Below are positions 24,185-38,785 of a stretch of DNA of 64,000 nucleotides, one piece after another; position 1 is the first letter of the stretch, and each line of letters opens with the position of its first letter. The notes beneath the pieces were generated by a model that did not search any database, was not told the DNA's origin, and was given only the letters and a program-made list of their open reading frames with translations. The stretch is from Glandiceps talaboti (lineage: Eukaryota; Hemichordata; Enteropneusta; Spengelidae), in the NCBI RefSeq assembly GCF_964340395.1, contig NC_135562.1, forward strand, positions 6,541,634 through 6,605,633, written 5' to 3'. Made by a program: the position numbers and the translations under genes.

Positions 24185-24665
24185 ACTTGACATACAGATT
24201 TAAAGGCCCTAATTTGGACTGGGATTAAAAAAGTTGTCTAGTAGTAAAATCTAGGTGTGAAGATGATTGTTTGACGGACCAAGTGTTTCAAAAGTGTTTC
24301 AGTACAAAATAATAATGCTATGTATTAAATCATTATGGCTCCACTGATAAGATAGCACTAATGCGAGAACCTGGGATTTAATCTTTCTGTATAAAGGCCC
24401 AGTTTGGATTAAGTATGAAAAAAACTGTCTAGTAGTAAAATTTATGTGTGAAAAAATGTTGTCTGATAGAGCTACAGAAAAGGTTGGTCACGAACAAAAG
24501 AATAGTCCTATGTAATCATTACAGCTCCACTGATAAGGTAATACTAATGTGAGAACCTGGGATTGAAACCCCGGCCTTTAAGTCTACACTGATAAGATAA
24601 CACTAATGTGAGAACCTGGGATTGAAACCCTGGCATGTAAATACTCAGGTGAGAAAAATAGTTGT
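24185..24665. repeat. degenerate tandem repeat, unit ~190 bp and sub-units
   Basis: Three diverged copies of 'aggccc..tttggact..aaaa.gttgtctagtagtaaa', and of 'ctccactgataag..actaatg.gagaacctgggattgaaa', follow each other. The last copies are shortened. Confidence 0.65.
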
Positions 24666-25079
24666 CTAGCAGAGAGCTATAGAAAAAACTCAGTCCGGAT
24701 AAAAGAATAATTCTATGTAATCCTGGTCTTTAATCTAAGTTTTCTAACAATTAGGCAATTAATTTCCATGCTATTGGGTATACCTGTAGATTTTGAGTAG
24801 AAAAAGTCCTTACATGTAAAATTTTGTTTGTAGGTTTGTTATATACGTGTAGGTTGACCACCCAAGTCTAAAGTTGAACACAGCAATTTAAACAGTTTTG
24901 TCTGTGGGATATAGTATTTATTAATGTAGTAATGTGAGTTGAATACCTAGGGTATGCAAGATGTAATGTATATCATTGACATATAAATGCATTCACTGAT
25001 ATTTTATCATTTAGCTAGTTTAGATAATATGATTGAATATTATAGAAGGTATTACCATTAACATTATGATTACTAATCA

Positions 25080-25430
25080 TAACACAATGCAAGCCAGCAG
25101 AACACAACACAAGATAAGGCAAGGTAACACAACACAACACAGCACAGCACAGCACAACACAACACAACACTACACAACACAGCACCGCACAACACAGCAC
25201 AGCACAACGCAATGCAACACAGCACAACACAAGACAACACAACACACCATCACAGAACACAACACAACACAGCACAACACAGCCCAACACAACACAACAC
25301 AACACAACACAGCACATCACATCACAGCACAACACAAAAACAAGACAACATAACATAGCACAACACAACACAATATACAGCACAACACATTATAACGCAG
25401 CACAAAACAACGTAACATAACACAACTACA
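25080..25430. repeat. (AACAC)/(AGCAC)n pentanucleotide-like array
   Basis: Imperfect acaac/acagc repeats run for about 350 bases with almost no G-to-T balance on the top strand. Long frames on both strands are artefacts. Confidence 0.9.
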
Positions 25431-25439
25431 ATATAGCAA

Positions 25440-25985
25440 ATTGTAAATTAAAAGTGTTTAACATCTGCAAATTAACCGTCAAGGTAAATGCAACCTCATT
25501 TGTGTAGTATTGATGTACATTGTATATCACAATACTTACACATGCTGGTAGGTTATAACTCATCTAACAGTGCCCTTCACAGCAAGGCTAATGACAATAA
25601 AAAATCTGTCTTTTGTCCAAGATCTTTCTGTGTGTATCATAATCCAGTATAATTCAATGGACCACCCTGTGTTTGAGTTCATAGAGCTATTAATATCATG
25701 AAGGATGTACATAAAAGGTTTATTTACTGTTAGAAATGTCCTTACATGTATTATTGGGACATGATGCAGCTCTGTATGTTCTGTTAGCACCTCAGTTATG
25801 CTGTAGATATAGCAGTGCAGTGGATATACTGGCTTCTATTTTCTGTTTTTCTGATCGGTACTATATTCTTGCATACATCAGGTAGGAGTTGTCTTTACGT
25901 GTGCACAGTCATATTTACTTGTTCATGGGAGAGAGTAATAGGAGAGTGGAGTAGGGGTCACAACTATCACACAAGCACATAAACA
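25440..25985. other. gene-free stretch
   Basis: I see no gene, RNA or repeat that I can support. Confidence 0.45.
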
Positions 25986-25988
25986 AGC

Positions 25989-26191
25989 AATCTAATTAAA
26001 ATCCGATGTGGTGAAAGCGGCTAAATGCTTTATTTACCTCTATTTCCATCGTTTTGTGTCGTTTGTTTTTGTTCCGAGTGATCGCCGCCTTCCCATGATC
26101 ACTCTGAACAAAAACAAATGACACAAAATGATGGAAATAGAGGTGAATAAAGCATTTAGCTGCTTTGACCACATCGGATTTTAATCAGATT
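25989..26191. repeat. near-perfect hairpin (95-bp arms, 13-base loop)
   Basis: 25989-26083 is the inverse of 26097-26191 with a few mismatches (for example ctaaatgctttatttacctc against gaggtgaataaagcatttag). It is compact enough to form a very stable foldback in single-stranded DNA or RNA. A (CA)n tract begins 18 bases beyond the right arm. Confidence 0.85.
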
Positions 26192-26208
26192 GATAAACAA
26201 GCAAAGAC

Positions 26209-26225
26209 AAACACACACACACACA

Positions 26226-26283
<58 letters not shown>

Positions 26284-26301
26284 CACACACACACACACAT
26301 A

Positions 26302-26332
<31 letters not shown>

Positions 26333-26337
26333 ACACA
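26209..26337. repeat. (CA)n microsatellite
   Basis: CA units with rare TA and GTGA interruptions. Confidence 0.97.
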
Positions 26338-26831
26338 GCATTTATTGTTATAAGTATACATTTGTATACAGTACTAGGATGGATGGGAAATTCTGACCTG
26401 AAAAGCAGGTGAACCATATGTTTATCAGGATTATTGATAGATTTGGTTTTTGTTATGTTAAGAGTACTATCAACATATGGTTACTGATATTGTTTGTGTG
26501 TGTGTCAAAAATAGATTATAGTGAAAAACTGGTTTGACAGTATCAACCACTATTTATTCACACCAGTCCTGGTCTCTTACTGCTAGTGATGTACACAAAC
26601 CATATATTTACAGGATTAACATTAAGTCAGTGGAATTTGACAAAAAATCGCATTACAGGAAACTGTTACGGCTTAACTTTAATACATGAATTTAATACAT
26701 GCTGGTATGGACAGACTGAGTACACAAACAGGTATTTCCATATTGATCATAGATTCAGAAGTTGTAAGATGTTAGTCATGGAAGAGTGTTTGTTCTTAGT
26801 ATTTCATAATTTTTTGTGTTTCTCAGCTAGC

Positions 26832-27018
<187 letters not shown>

Positions 27019-27479
27019 TACAAAGGAGAGGAACAGGGAAGGGAACAAAGAGTATTGATAAAGAATAGACATGCTTTGACATGACTGCATCACAAATTGA
27101 TTATAACCTATTGTTTACGGCAGCCAGGGTAATAGCGTTATTCCATTTTCAATCAAACAGGTTGTCACATCTGTCACTTGACATAAAAATAAAGCTGTCT
27201 ATGAATACTTAACAAGTCTATCTAACAAGGCTATTAAAGTGACATACAGTGTCACTTTACATGAACATGAACAGGATATAAATATGGCCAACTTGATTGC
27301 TGTACAGCCGAAATGGGGATGCTTTTTGGTGACAGTGCTGATTGTAATGTATTGTACATGTAGTAGAGGCATATCTGAGATAAGAACATGTTAATTTAAA
27401 TCATCTTTTTCTATGATCAAAGTGAGTCCAAATTCATTTATGAAATCACTACAATAACATTACATACCACACATAAGCC

Positions 27480-27815
27480 ATAAATATGGAATATATATAC
27501 TCTGGTCGTTGTACATCACTACAACACAAATCTATGTCACGACAACTCATGCCTACATCACTGGTTCTGCTGTTTTGAAATATGAGCCAAAACGTTCAAA
27601 ATTTCCATTACTTTCCTCGTTTTTTCTTTTATATTACTGGCGGTGGTATAATTATGTTATTTGCCAATATTTTTCTTCATCCAGTCGGAAAAATACTCGT
27701 GACCTAAGGGTGTTGTCACTACTCGTCTAGCCACTTGTAGTGACAAAGACCCTTTATGTCACTTGTATTTTCCTTGGCTGAATGAAGAAAAATATTGGGG
27801 AAATAACATTTAGCT
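27480..27815. repeat. interspersed foldback family J, copy 2 (inverted)
   Basis: Inverted relative to 22490-22805. The segment 27665-27800 is palindromic: ccaatatttttcttcat at the left is matched by atgaagaaaaatattgg at the right. Confidence 0.75.
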
Positions 27816-28145
27816 ATATTGAACTATAGTCTAGAAACTATACATGTGGGCTAATTTTCTATGATATCTCTTGCTCCACCGTCTAGTCGAATGACTTCTC
27901 TAGCACGACATTCCATTCTTAGCGCTGAGAGTGGTAGTTTAATGCTATTGGAGAGTTGATATAAACGTTGTGACTTTATCGTGGTCACACACAACTGGAG
28001 GTTGAGTTTATAGTAAACTGAACCACCTGTGTGTGTGCTGGATTACTACTGATACATGTATGTGCTGTTCATTCTTTCCCCAACAGTAGATTCTGATCAA
28101 TTCAAGCCTTGTTGTTGATTTGTCTGATCATTGCATATCTACCCT

Positions 28146-28152
28146 ATGCACT
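28146..28152 (+). CDS. GLUT12-like coding exon 1 (start codon, tentative)
   Basis: The next exon opens with 'tg' after its acceptor, in a frame with no upstream ATG. Splicing atgcact|gtaagt (donor at 28153) to it yields ATG CAC TTG, giving an open start [12 protein letters not shown]. The exon would begin near 28087 after an acceptor-like caacag. The alternative start is the in-frame ATG at 28285 (MDSLELEE). The resulting intron is only 76 bases. Confidence 0.45.
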
Positions 28153-30493
28153 GTAAGTGATGAGTTTTATCACTATACAATTATATAGATTACATTTTGA
28201 CAAACTTTACCTTCAAATTTCATTGCAGTGCTACTGTTGTCGCAGACAGATGACGATTTGGAAGAGGAACAGAACGGCAAAGCAATGGATTCTTTAGAAC
28301 TGGAAGAATTGCAACCTGTCAATCATGTGTCAAACCATGGCAACAAAGATAAGATGACAGGGTATGTAGTGTTGGCAGCTGCCATGGCAGCCATTGGCGG
28401 CATTATGTTTGGATATGACATAGGTAAGTATATTTTAACATTGATAACATGCCTAAATAACCATCTTCAGGACAAACTCATATAAAAAGACAGTGGCCAT
28501 GGCAGGATTATAAAGGTTAAATATGAAAAACCAGTGTTAGGAACTTCCTTGTTGTCATAGTTACCAATAGCCTTACTATTAAGTGGTCATTGTTTAGGGA
28601 GATATGAAGCTCCTAGTAGTGTTTATTTCCCATAATGCCTTTCCCCAGTGTACAGCACCTCTTCTAAGTTCGAAGTGAGATCAGCCAAATTTTAAAAAGT
28701 GTAGGCTTTAGAGAGGTCATGTGATGCAGGATTGGTGAAAATAATTTTTCTGGGTCCCCTGATTTATTCAGAAAGAAATACAGCTACAGTAAAACAAACT
28801 TCACCTTTGTTCAATTTTATCTCCATGGGAATATATAAAAGATTGTCATGATGGAAAACAAGATGACAAACCTCACACTTTCCTCTATTATTTCAAAAGG
28901 GACCTACAGGAACAGGCTATTATATGACAAAGTTTGGAGAGATTCTTAAAACTTAGATTTTCAGGGAAACTCAATTTTATTGTTCATATTTGAAATGTCT
29001 CTTTAGCTCCACCCCAAAGAGACAAAAAATACAAATTGTATGCAAAGTATTGACAAATGATGACTAAAACACTGATATACATACAAAAAGAAATGAAAAA
29101 AAAAGAAAACTACACAACGTATGTTGCTATCGATGAAGTTGGTGGTTCCGAGGTACATTCTTAATCTTAGTACCTTTTTAGTGCAGCAATTTCACTTACA
29201 TTGAAACTGACATAACTTCTTAATATGGTGCAAATATATGCAAAATATGCACTTGACTAATCCACTTTAAAAAGTAAACGATCAGAGGAACTATAAACAG
29301 GTCTTTGACCTACAACATACGAATACCGTAATATGATAATGATGAATTATGAATATGATAATGATGACGGCAACGACAATGACAAGATGATGATGATGAC
29401 AACAACAAGATGACAGCGATGACAATGACGAGACAACAGCAATAATGATGGCAATGATAAGAAGAATGGAAGATGTCAGGGGGCTTTGGTTGAATAAATT
29501 TGGTTAAATATTTGAATAACATGAATAATTGGTTAGTTATAACTATGGATGTATTAGTGATCACTAAATACATCCATGGTTATAATATCCATGAGAACTT
29601 TTACCAGCTGTTTTAAGTCCTGGTAGGCTATACATATAGTATGATTGCATAATATCATGTAATCTATTAATTTAGTGTAGCATATAATGAAGTACACTAG
29701 TCTGTATGCAATGTGTACTGCTCATTAGTATTCACATCATTTTAGCTGTAGGTTTCTGGTTTTTCGTTCATTTTCTTTCTGTTGTATATTATGAAATATG
29801 AAAGGATATACATCAGTCTCAAGTAACGTCCTGTACATATTATATCTACATACTCACACTGGCACTCATATGGCATGGGACTCTCTTAATTTTGTGTGTT
29901 TATCTGGAACAGCAAATTTCTTAAATTATAACTGTGTTTATTAAGTTATTCATGTACATTCAACCATTGTTTGCTCATTTGCATACAGACAAGTGTTGCG
30001 CATACATGTACACAAAACATGTGAGTGCATGTACAGTTTTATTTTTCATGAAATTTCCTGTTTTGACTAACAAATAACATACACCTACATGTATGAATAA
30101 CAGTAAGGGTTGTCAGTGGCCGAGTGGTTAAAACCACTTGCCTCTTACCACTGTTGTCGGAGTTTGAACTCATTCAGGGTTTGATTAAATTTACCACACT
30201 GTAAGTAAGAAGAGTGTCATTTAGTTTGACTCTACCAAACAAGGCAGGTTTTCCCCAGGCACTTTTGTTTCCTGCTACACTAACACTGACCCTTCCTCCT
30301 GTTATTGGGCAATGCCTGTTGGATGGTAAATGAATAAATAAATAAATAAATAAATAAATAAACTGAACCTATGATGAGTGACAGAGTGGGTGCTCAGGGT
30401 ATTAACACTCATGGTTTCAGTGTTATCTGGTGCACTTTAACCTACTACAGCCACATAGCACAAATACATGCAGATACCCTGAGTATGCCACAC

Positions 30494-30524
<31 letters not shown>

Positions 30525-30558
30525 GCGTGTGCGTGTGCATGTGCATGTGCGTGCGTGC

Positions 30559-30639
<81 letters not shown>

Positions 30640-30696
30640 ATAAATATATATATAATTATATATATATATATATATATATAATTATTATTATTATTA

Positions 30697-30729
<33 letters not shown>

Positions 30730-33700
30730 ACATCAAGCTGTATGACACTGTCACAATAGGACCGCACATATTTTCATTCGAAAGGTTACAAATCTTATAT
30801 ATACAATATATATTTGTCTTTTATAGGAATAATATCTGGTGCTCAGCTACAACTACGAGATGAATTTCAATTGTCTTGTTTAGAAGAAGCTATAGTTGTC
30901 AGTGGTTTATTGTTAGGAGCAATGCTGGGATCTATAGTAGGAGGTGAATATCAGCTGACTGTTTATTTACTAGACTAGTCAAATCTAACGCACTTTCTTT
31001 CTCATATCTGTTCTCCCATTCTCTAACTCCACAACAGTTCATCTGTTTATCCTTCCAATTGTCATCTATCCATCCATCCATCCATACATCCATCCATCCA
31101 TCTATCCATCCATCCATACATCTATCCATCCATCCATCCATCCATGCATGCATGCATCCATCCATCCATCCATCCATCCAGCCAGCCAGCCAGCCAGCCA
31201 TCCATCCATGCATCCATCTATCCATCCATCCATCCATCCATCTATCTATCCATCCATCCATCCATCCATCCATGCATGCATCCATGCATCCATGCATCCA
31301 TCCATCCTTCCATCCATCCATTCATTCATCCATGCATACAAACAGACAAACAGAGTCTTTCAGGCCAATCACTTGCAGCTCTGTATATTAAACCACAATG
31401 TAATTTACGACTCCTAACTTTAACTTCTTTAACGAATAAATAATACTGTATCTCTTATACAGGTTTTCTTGTTGATGCTATTGGCCGTCGTCGTGTTATA
31501 ATTATCAATGCAGGATTATTTGTGATAGGGGCTTTGACCTTAAGCTTTTCCACGACTTATCTGTTTTTGGTAAGTGTCATATTATTTGTAGGGAGGGTTT
31601 TGACCTTGAGCTGTGCCATGATATACCTCTTTTTGGTAAGTGTCAGATTATTTGTAGGGAGGGCTTTGACCTTGACCTTTGACATGACATACCTATTTTT
31701 GGTAAGTGCAGGTTTATGTGTAATGGGTTTTTTGACCTTGAAATTTACCAGGATATACCTCTTTTTGGTAAGTGTCAGGCTATGTGTAATGCCAGCTTTG
31801 ACATTGAGCTTTGCCAGGAATTACCTCTCTTTGGTAAGTATGAATTTATTTGTAATGTGGGCTGTGACTCTGAAATCTGGCAGGACATGCCTCTTTTTTG
31901 GTAAGTGTTTATACTTCAACAAAAGTTTGACTAAGTAGTACATAGTGAGACAGCTACCTTCTAATTTAGTATTCTGTTGGAAATAGTATTTACAAAGATA
32001 CTTATTCTTGTAAGCTGTGCCCAGTGATAATAAGGTAATCAGCAATTCTCTGTACTCTCTGTTGTGATGAGATTTGTAATGAAATGAAATATAACTTTAT
32101 GTTACACTATCCTAAATTATGTATTCAATTCTAGTTTGTTAACAAATGGCAGACATCTAATATTTGTCTTGATGCCTTTGTTTCTTTCAAATACAGGTTA
32201 TAGGTCGACTTATTGTTGGGTTTGCTGTATCTTTATCTGTTATTGCTGAATGTATTTACATATCTGAAATTTCACCACCTGTAAGTAGTTCATTTATTCA
32301 ATAATTCCAGTAACTTAAGTTATTTACATATTTGATATATCTCCACCTGTAAGTAGTTCAATTATCTAATGATTCCAGGGGTTATTTACATATTTACATA
32401 TTTGACAGTTCTCCACCTGTAACTTATTTACATATTTGACATTTCCCCATTTACATATTTGTGTGTCATTTGACAGTTAACCACTTATAACTTATTTACA
32501 TATTTGACATTTTTCCACCTGTAACTTAATTACATCTTTAATTTTTTCCACCTGTAAGTTATTTACATATTTGACATTTTTCCACCTGTAACTTATTTAC
32601 ATAATTATGTGAAATTTATGCACTTGTAATATCTGAAGTTATTTCCATAGTCATTAATTAACATTTTTTAAAACATATTTGGAACTGACTTGCCACTACA
32701 GATTACAGGTATTACTGCCCATTGTATGTGATATACCAATGATAATCAATTAAAGCTCAGACAACTAAAAGAGGGGTATAAGCTGAGTTTATCTGTCTTT
32801 AGGATGTAATTCTTTCCTGCATATTAAAATTACTCACAGTATTCTACCTACTGATATATGCTTAACCATCACTTGCAATTAACTGAACTCAAACCAGGTA
32901 TTAAGATATAACTAAGAAATTATCCGATGACGTAATTTATCATACGTATCAGAAAATGTACAGGAACTCCCTACCATGCAACTAACAGGTCTAACAACGC
33001 TTGAACATAAATTGTAATGTCATAGAAGGCATCAACATTAACATTACACTAGAATAGTTTATTTGCAGTTATTTGTACGTATTTTCACTCTGGGTAATAA
33101 GCTTATAAACTCAGCTTAGGCCACTTTAAAACATGCATCCTGTGTGTTATTGTTTGATCCCCAATAACCAATGCAAGTCATTATGAATCGTTTGTTTTCA
33201 TTTCAGAAAAGGCGTGGTTCCCTGGTTTCTCTAAATGAACTTGGGATAAGTGTAGGGCTACTATTAGCATACATGGTCAATTTTCTATTTATAAGTGTAC
33301 ACAATGGCTGGTAGGTCATATTTAGATTGGTTTTCAAAAGCAATGTTGTACTAGCATTTTTACTATACTCTGTAGTTAGAGAAAGTGGAAATCTGATAAA
33401 ATGATGTACATGTACATAGTTCCTTTAACATGGTTTCCTTATTTTGATTTGTCAATGCACAATGTTCACTCACCTTCCAACTCCCCCCTCCCCACCCCAG
33501 TTTATGGCAAAAGTGGAAATCATGTAAAATAACTACAGTTTCTTTTACCAATATATGATTTCCATGTTGTAAGTTGACAAATGTGTTTGTCCAGGTTTTA
33601 TTCCACATTTAGAAAGTGAAAACCTGGTAAAATGTACTGTACACAGTTTCATTTCCATGTTTGTCTTAATTTGCCAATTGTCTGTGATTGCCTATATTTT

Positions 33701-36700
33701 ATTCCATATTTAGAAAGTGGAAATCTGGTAAAATGTACTGTTTTGCGTGTTTTGCCAATCAATCATGTTTGTACAAGTTGTTTCCCACTAGATAGAGAGG
33801 GTAGAAATCTGGTTAAATATATGTACACTGTTACTTCTACAGTATTTATTGTTGTACTGATGATCAATAATAATTGTGTATTACTGTTTTTTATTTTCTT
33901 TAATATTTCATGAACATTTTGATGAAATTTGTTGTGAAATCTTATATCGTTTTCTTTTTTTATAAGGCGGTACATGTTTGGTTTATCAGTAATACCAGCT
34001 GTTATTCAGGGTATTGGAATGTTTGTTGTGCCAACAAGTCCAAGATATTTAATGAGTAAGAAGAAAGACCAAGAGGTAAGTTAAGATTTTATTGTACTGC
34101 ACTATTTAATCAAACTTCTTGAAAAAGCCCTCTCATGGTGAGAGGCTAGTCAAAGAGTTCTGTATAGCAGCCATCTTGAAAATTGAAGCCATTTTTAATT
34201 TATGCAAGTTGGTAGAACTCAACCTTTATGCCAGTTAATTTTGGTACTTTTGTCACAAAATTAACACTTTTTTACCACTCTGTTGAAAAGTTATTGAAAA
34301 CATTCTCAACAACATAGGAGCTAATGTGTAATATTCAGATGTTACATAAAGTGTTCAAGTGTGTTTTAGTGTATGTATATCTGTATACTGTCAGTGTATG
34401 CTGAGATCACCTTCTTTCTTTCACTTTCAGGCTCGTGTAGTCTTACAAAAAATTCGAGGTAGCAGCAATATAGATGATGAATTGCTACAAATAAGGATGT
34501 CCATACAGACAGAGAGGGTAAGATTAGTGACTCTGTGATTCAAGGGGTACAAGTCTGCAACTTTATAATTCTCACTGAATACTTTAAATGAAAAAGTGAT
34601 TAAATATTGATATCAAAGAATCTATACATTGACTCAGAATATGGCAATAAATTTTATATAAATAGTATAAGTGGTCACACTTTTCGCAAAATTCATTCAC
34701 TGTGGGTCTTATGAGTGAATATGTTCTGTCCTGTTTAACCTTTGAACCCATAAAGCTTATTTCGGTTACCATATCATGTTGTGTATATTCAAGCACTGCT
34801 GTCATCATATGTCAACACTGGAATTCCCCTAGAAACCCAGACAGGCTTTGTAAGCTAACTTGCACTTTAGACCTTCCAAGGCAGGTTTAAATTTCACTTA
34901 TTTTGAAAGTAAAATAGCAAGACTTTGATCACCAAGATTTTTTTAAAGAAACTAGTAGTGGAATCTGTCCCATTAGATGTCTATTTGATCAGCTGTAATA
35001 GTGAGTGAAGATGAGAAAAGGCATTGAATTTGCTACAATCTCAAGTTACAGAAAGTGAATTATGTACATGTACTATGTATATTTTGATGTGATCCTAATG
35101 TTCGTCTTACAGGATTATTCAATCTGTGATTTATTTTCGTCTGTGGACAATATGAGAGGGAGAATGTTTATTGGTATTGGGGTGGTATTCTTTCAGCAGG
35201 TGAGTTCATTATTTCTGTGTTTTGATGACAATGAATAAGCTGCTAGCTTATCTGCGTTTTTTTACCTCAGAAGTGCCAGCTTGGTTGATTAGAAATCAAC
35301 TTGGGATTCTGTGTAACTAAGGAGGATGATGTTGAGTTTGACCTTACAGAACAACACAGGTTTTCTTCTGCTTTAAAGGGAATGCCACTTCAGGAAATGG
35401 AATCATTGAGTTTGAAATGCCTACTCCCTTCAGTGTAAAACATCATTCATGAATATTCAGTGTTCAACCATTGAATAAATTATTATTAATAATTATCACA
35501 ATCATGATTTCAACGTGTTTCTGTAACTGCATATGGATAATATTGACCACTGACTGTTTCATACTGTGCACACAGAATCCAAGAACATTCAGTCTCACAT
35601 TACTTATTTTATTACTATTGATATGTTTCAGGTCTCTGGGCAAACTAATGTACTATACTATGCACCAACAGTGTTTCAAATGTTGGGATTTCAGTCCAAC
35701 TTTGCTGCTACCCTGGCAACAGTTGGTCTTGGCACTGTCAAGGTAATACCTTTATTTCTGATTCAGAATTGTTTTACCTCTATTTAGTTGGGTCGATATT
35801 TTGTTAAAATGACGTATTTATTTTCTAAATCATAGAAGTTCTTATATCAAAAGAATACAGTTTGGAACTTTGCAAAATGCGCTCAATAAATGATCAAATA
35901 TTCAAAGACTCCCTAGCTGCAAATGGATAGTTTTATCATTGGGCATCCCTAGCTTCACAAAACTCTTAAAAAGGGATAAAATATTCAAAGACTCCCTAGC
36001 TTCAAATGGATAGTTTTATCATTGGGCATCCCTAGCTTCACAAAACTCTTGAAAAGGGATGAAATATTCAAAGACTCCCTAGCTGCAAATGGATAGTTTT
36101 ATCATTGGGCATCCCTAGCTTCACAAAACTCTTAAAAAGGGATAAAATATTCAAAGACTCCCTAGCTTCAAATGAATAGTTTTATCATTGGGCATCTCTA
36201 GCTTCACAAAATACTCTCAAAAAAAAAGATAAAATATTCAAAGTCGCCATGTCTTAAACTTCCCAGAATACTCTCATAAACTTATCAAATATTTGAAGAC
36301 TCCTTAGCTTCAAATGAATAGTACCCTAACTTTCCAACTGTGGCAAATTTTGAGCTCTGCCCATAGTTTCTGTTTCTAGGGTCTCATGTATTACATACAT
36401 TGACCTCCTATAGAGATATAGCGTATATAGTTATTAAAAATGAATAAATTTTTCACCCTTTTTACTGTTTTCCATTTCAGGCCTTAGCAACAATACTGTG
36501 CTTACTGTGTGTGGATAAAGGAGGGAGACGAAAATTTTTATTAATTGGTACAATTTCTATGACGATAGTCATTACGGTACTCGGCATTGCAACAATGGTA
36601 GAGTGAATCTTATTAACATTTCCTGGTCATTTTTGTTAAAGAGACATGTGCCAGATCTGTGCATTTTTTTCTGTGTTATTTTTGTTTCATACAAATAATT

Positions 36701-36879
36701 ACATATGTTATCATACTTACTGAAACATGATTAAAGGGGAACACCACACCAGGCAATGAAGTCATTTTCATAAACTGTGGGTTCTGGAGAGTCATTTTAT
36801 GATTTTACATCACCTACAATTACTTGCAATTTCAGAAAAAACATCAAGTTCATTTTGTGCCTTTATAGGGTATCTTTTT

Positions 36880-36953
<74 letters not shown>

Positions 36954-38648
36954 TATATAAATGTCTAGTATCAGCCATATCTCTTTTTTTCATAGATCCT
37001 GCCATCTCCACTCAAAACAGAGCTGTGCATAGAAATACCCCCGACATCATATGGAAATATAAATATTACTAATGAAGCCAGCACTACACAAGAAACATTG
37101 GTTTTCAGTCCAACTACAGTTGATAACAATAAATTAGATTTGAATGTATCACATGATGTCTTTCGGAGAAGTGAAGAAACATTTTTTCTTGATGGAAATA
37201 TGAAGATTCTGAAATTGTACTCTGAACATTCCAGGGACCAAAGTTCACAGGTTAAAGGTCATCTTCAAGATACCATTCAGTATTTACATCATATACAGAA
37301 CATCAAAAGAGATGTTTCTGAGCAAACTATGAATTTGAGTGATTCAAACCTGCCTATCAATGCAACAGACAGTGGATACCATGACAATAGTCCTGGGGCC
37401 AAAGCAGCAAAGTATTTGGCATTGGCATCTTTGATGTGCTATGTTGCTGCATACTCACTAAGTTTTGGACCAAGTAAGTATACTGTTACAGTAATACTAG
37501 TGCTTGGCCGAGAGGTCTGTAGCAGTTGTCTTTTCTCATCAACAGAACTACTTGAAATATAGTCTTGTAGTAAGACCGGAATCTGCACAGGTTCTTGAAC
37601 AAAAGCCAAGGATGACAGTACCTCTGGTGCATATACCCTCGACAGCACCATTGGTGCTATGTAACCTGTGGTCGCTTTTTTAAGTGAGGTTGCATGCAAT
37701 CTGACAATGAGGGCTGTAGCAGTTTTGTATTGTCATCAAAGGGCAAGGTTGAATGTTATATGACAACTTAATAATGATAATAATAATGTTGGTTTTTAAT
37801 ATAGCGTTTTCCCACTTTGTGCTCAAAGCGCTTTACAATTATTACCCCTGGCTCGGATCTATATTGGCACCACGGCAGTTTATACTTCCTCAACTCCCTG
37901 GGGAGCATACAACTTAGCGCCAGCCTGCATAGCAGATATATGAAACGACAAAACAGTTGAGGCTGCATGTGATCTGACATCAATTGCAAAGTGATGAGGG
38001 CTATAACATTTTTTGTATTGTCATCACTGGCAAGCAGACATGTTGTGACAACTAAATACCATGCCATATATTAGCACTGTAGCATCAAGTTCATGTGTGA
38101 ATGTACAACTAATAACTCTAGGCTCTAGTATCGAAAATCTTGTCTCACATCAGTTTTCATTGTGCCAATAGTGTTCTTTGTTTGTACCCAGTTTAGTTAG
38201 CCTCTAATGATTATCTTTGTATTTGATTTCTCTCCCAAGTTGCCTGGATTTTACTCAGTGAGATCTTTCCGTCTGGTATACGTGGACGAGCATCAGCATT
38301 TGCTACTGTGTTTAACTGGGGAACCAATCTGCTGATTTCACTAACATTCCTACAACTAATGGGTAGGTACATTTGTATCGTCAGGAAGTGGAGGGGGGAG
38401 GGGAGGGGGGTTTTGAAAAGTTTTGTCACGCTGTATTTGTCGCTAGGATATTTGTAACTAAACAATTGACAGAATTTCAAAAACATTGCATTGTCGTCTT
38501 CTTTTTGCTTTTCCCTTGCTTTGTCTTTCACTCTGTTATCTTTCTCTGTGTCTGTGTCTGTGTCTGTCTGTCTGTCTGCCTGTCTGCGTCTGTCTGTTTG
38601 TCTGTCTCGTGTTTCTCTTATTTGTCCAGCTGTTTCTGATTGTGTCCA

Positions 38649-38710
<62 letters not shown>

Positions 38711-38751
38711 CGTCCGTCCGTCCGTCCGTCCAGCCGTCCGTCTGTCCGTCC

Positions 38752-38785
<34 letters not shown>

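Noticed and set aside
30113-30190. Functional tRNA gene
   Set aside because: The A box is good, but the B box is decayed, no acceptor stem pairs, and an A-rich SINE tail follows.
31582-31912. Micro-exons made from each 66-bp unit (tttgtag acceptor plus gtaagt donor)
   Set aside because: Introns between them would be only about 20 bases, too short to splice; alternative donor choice is the only workable reading.
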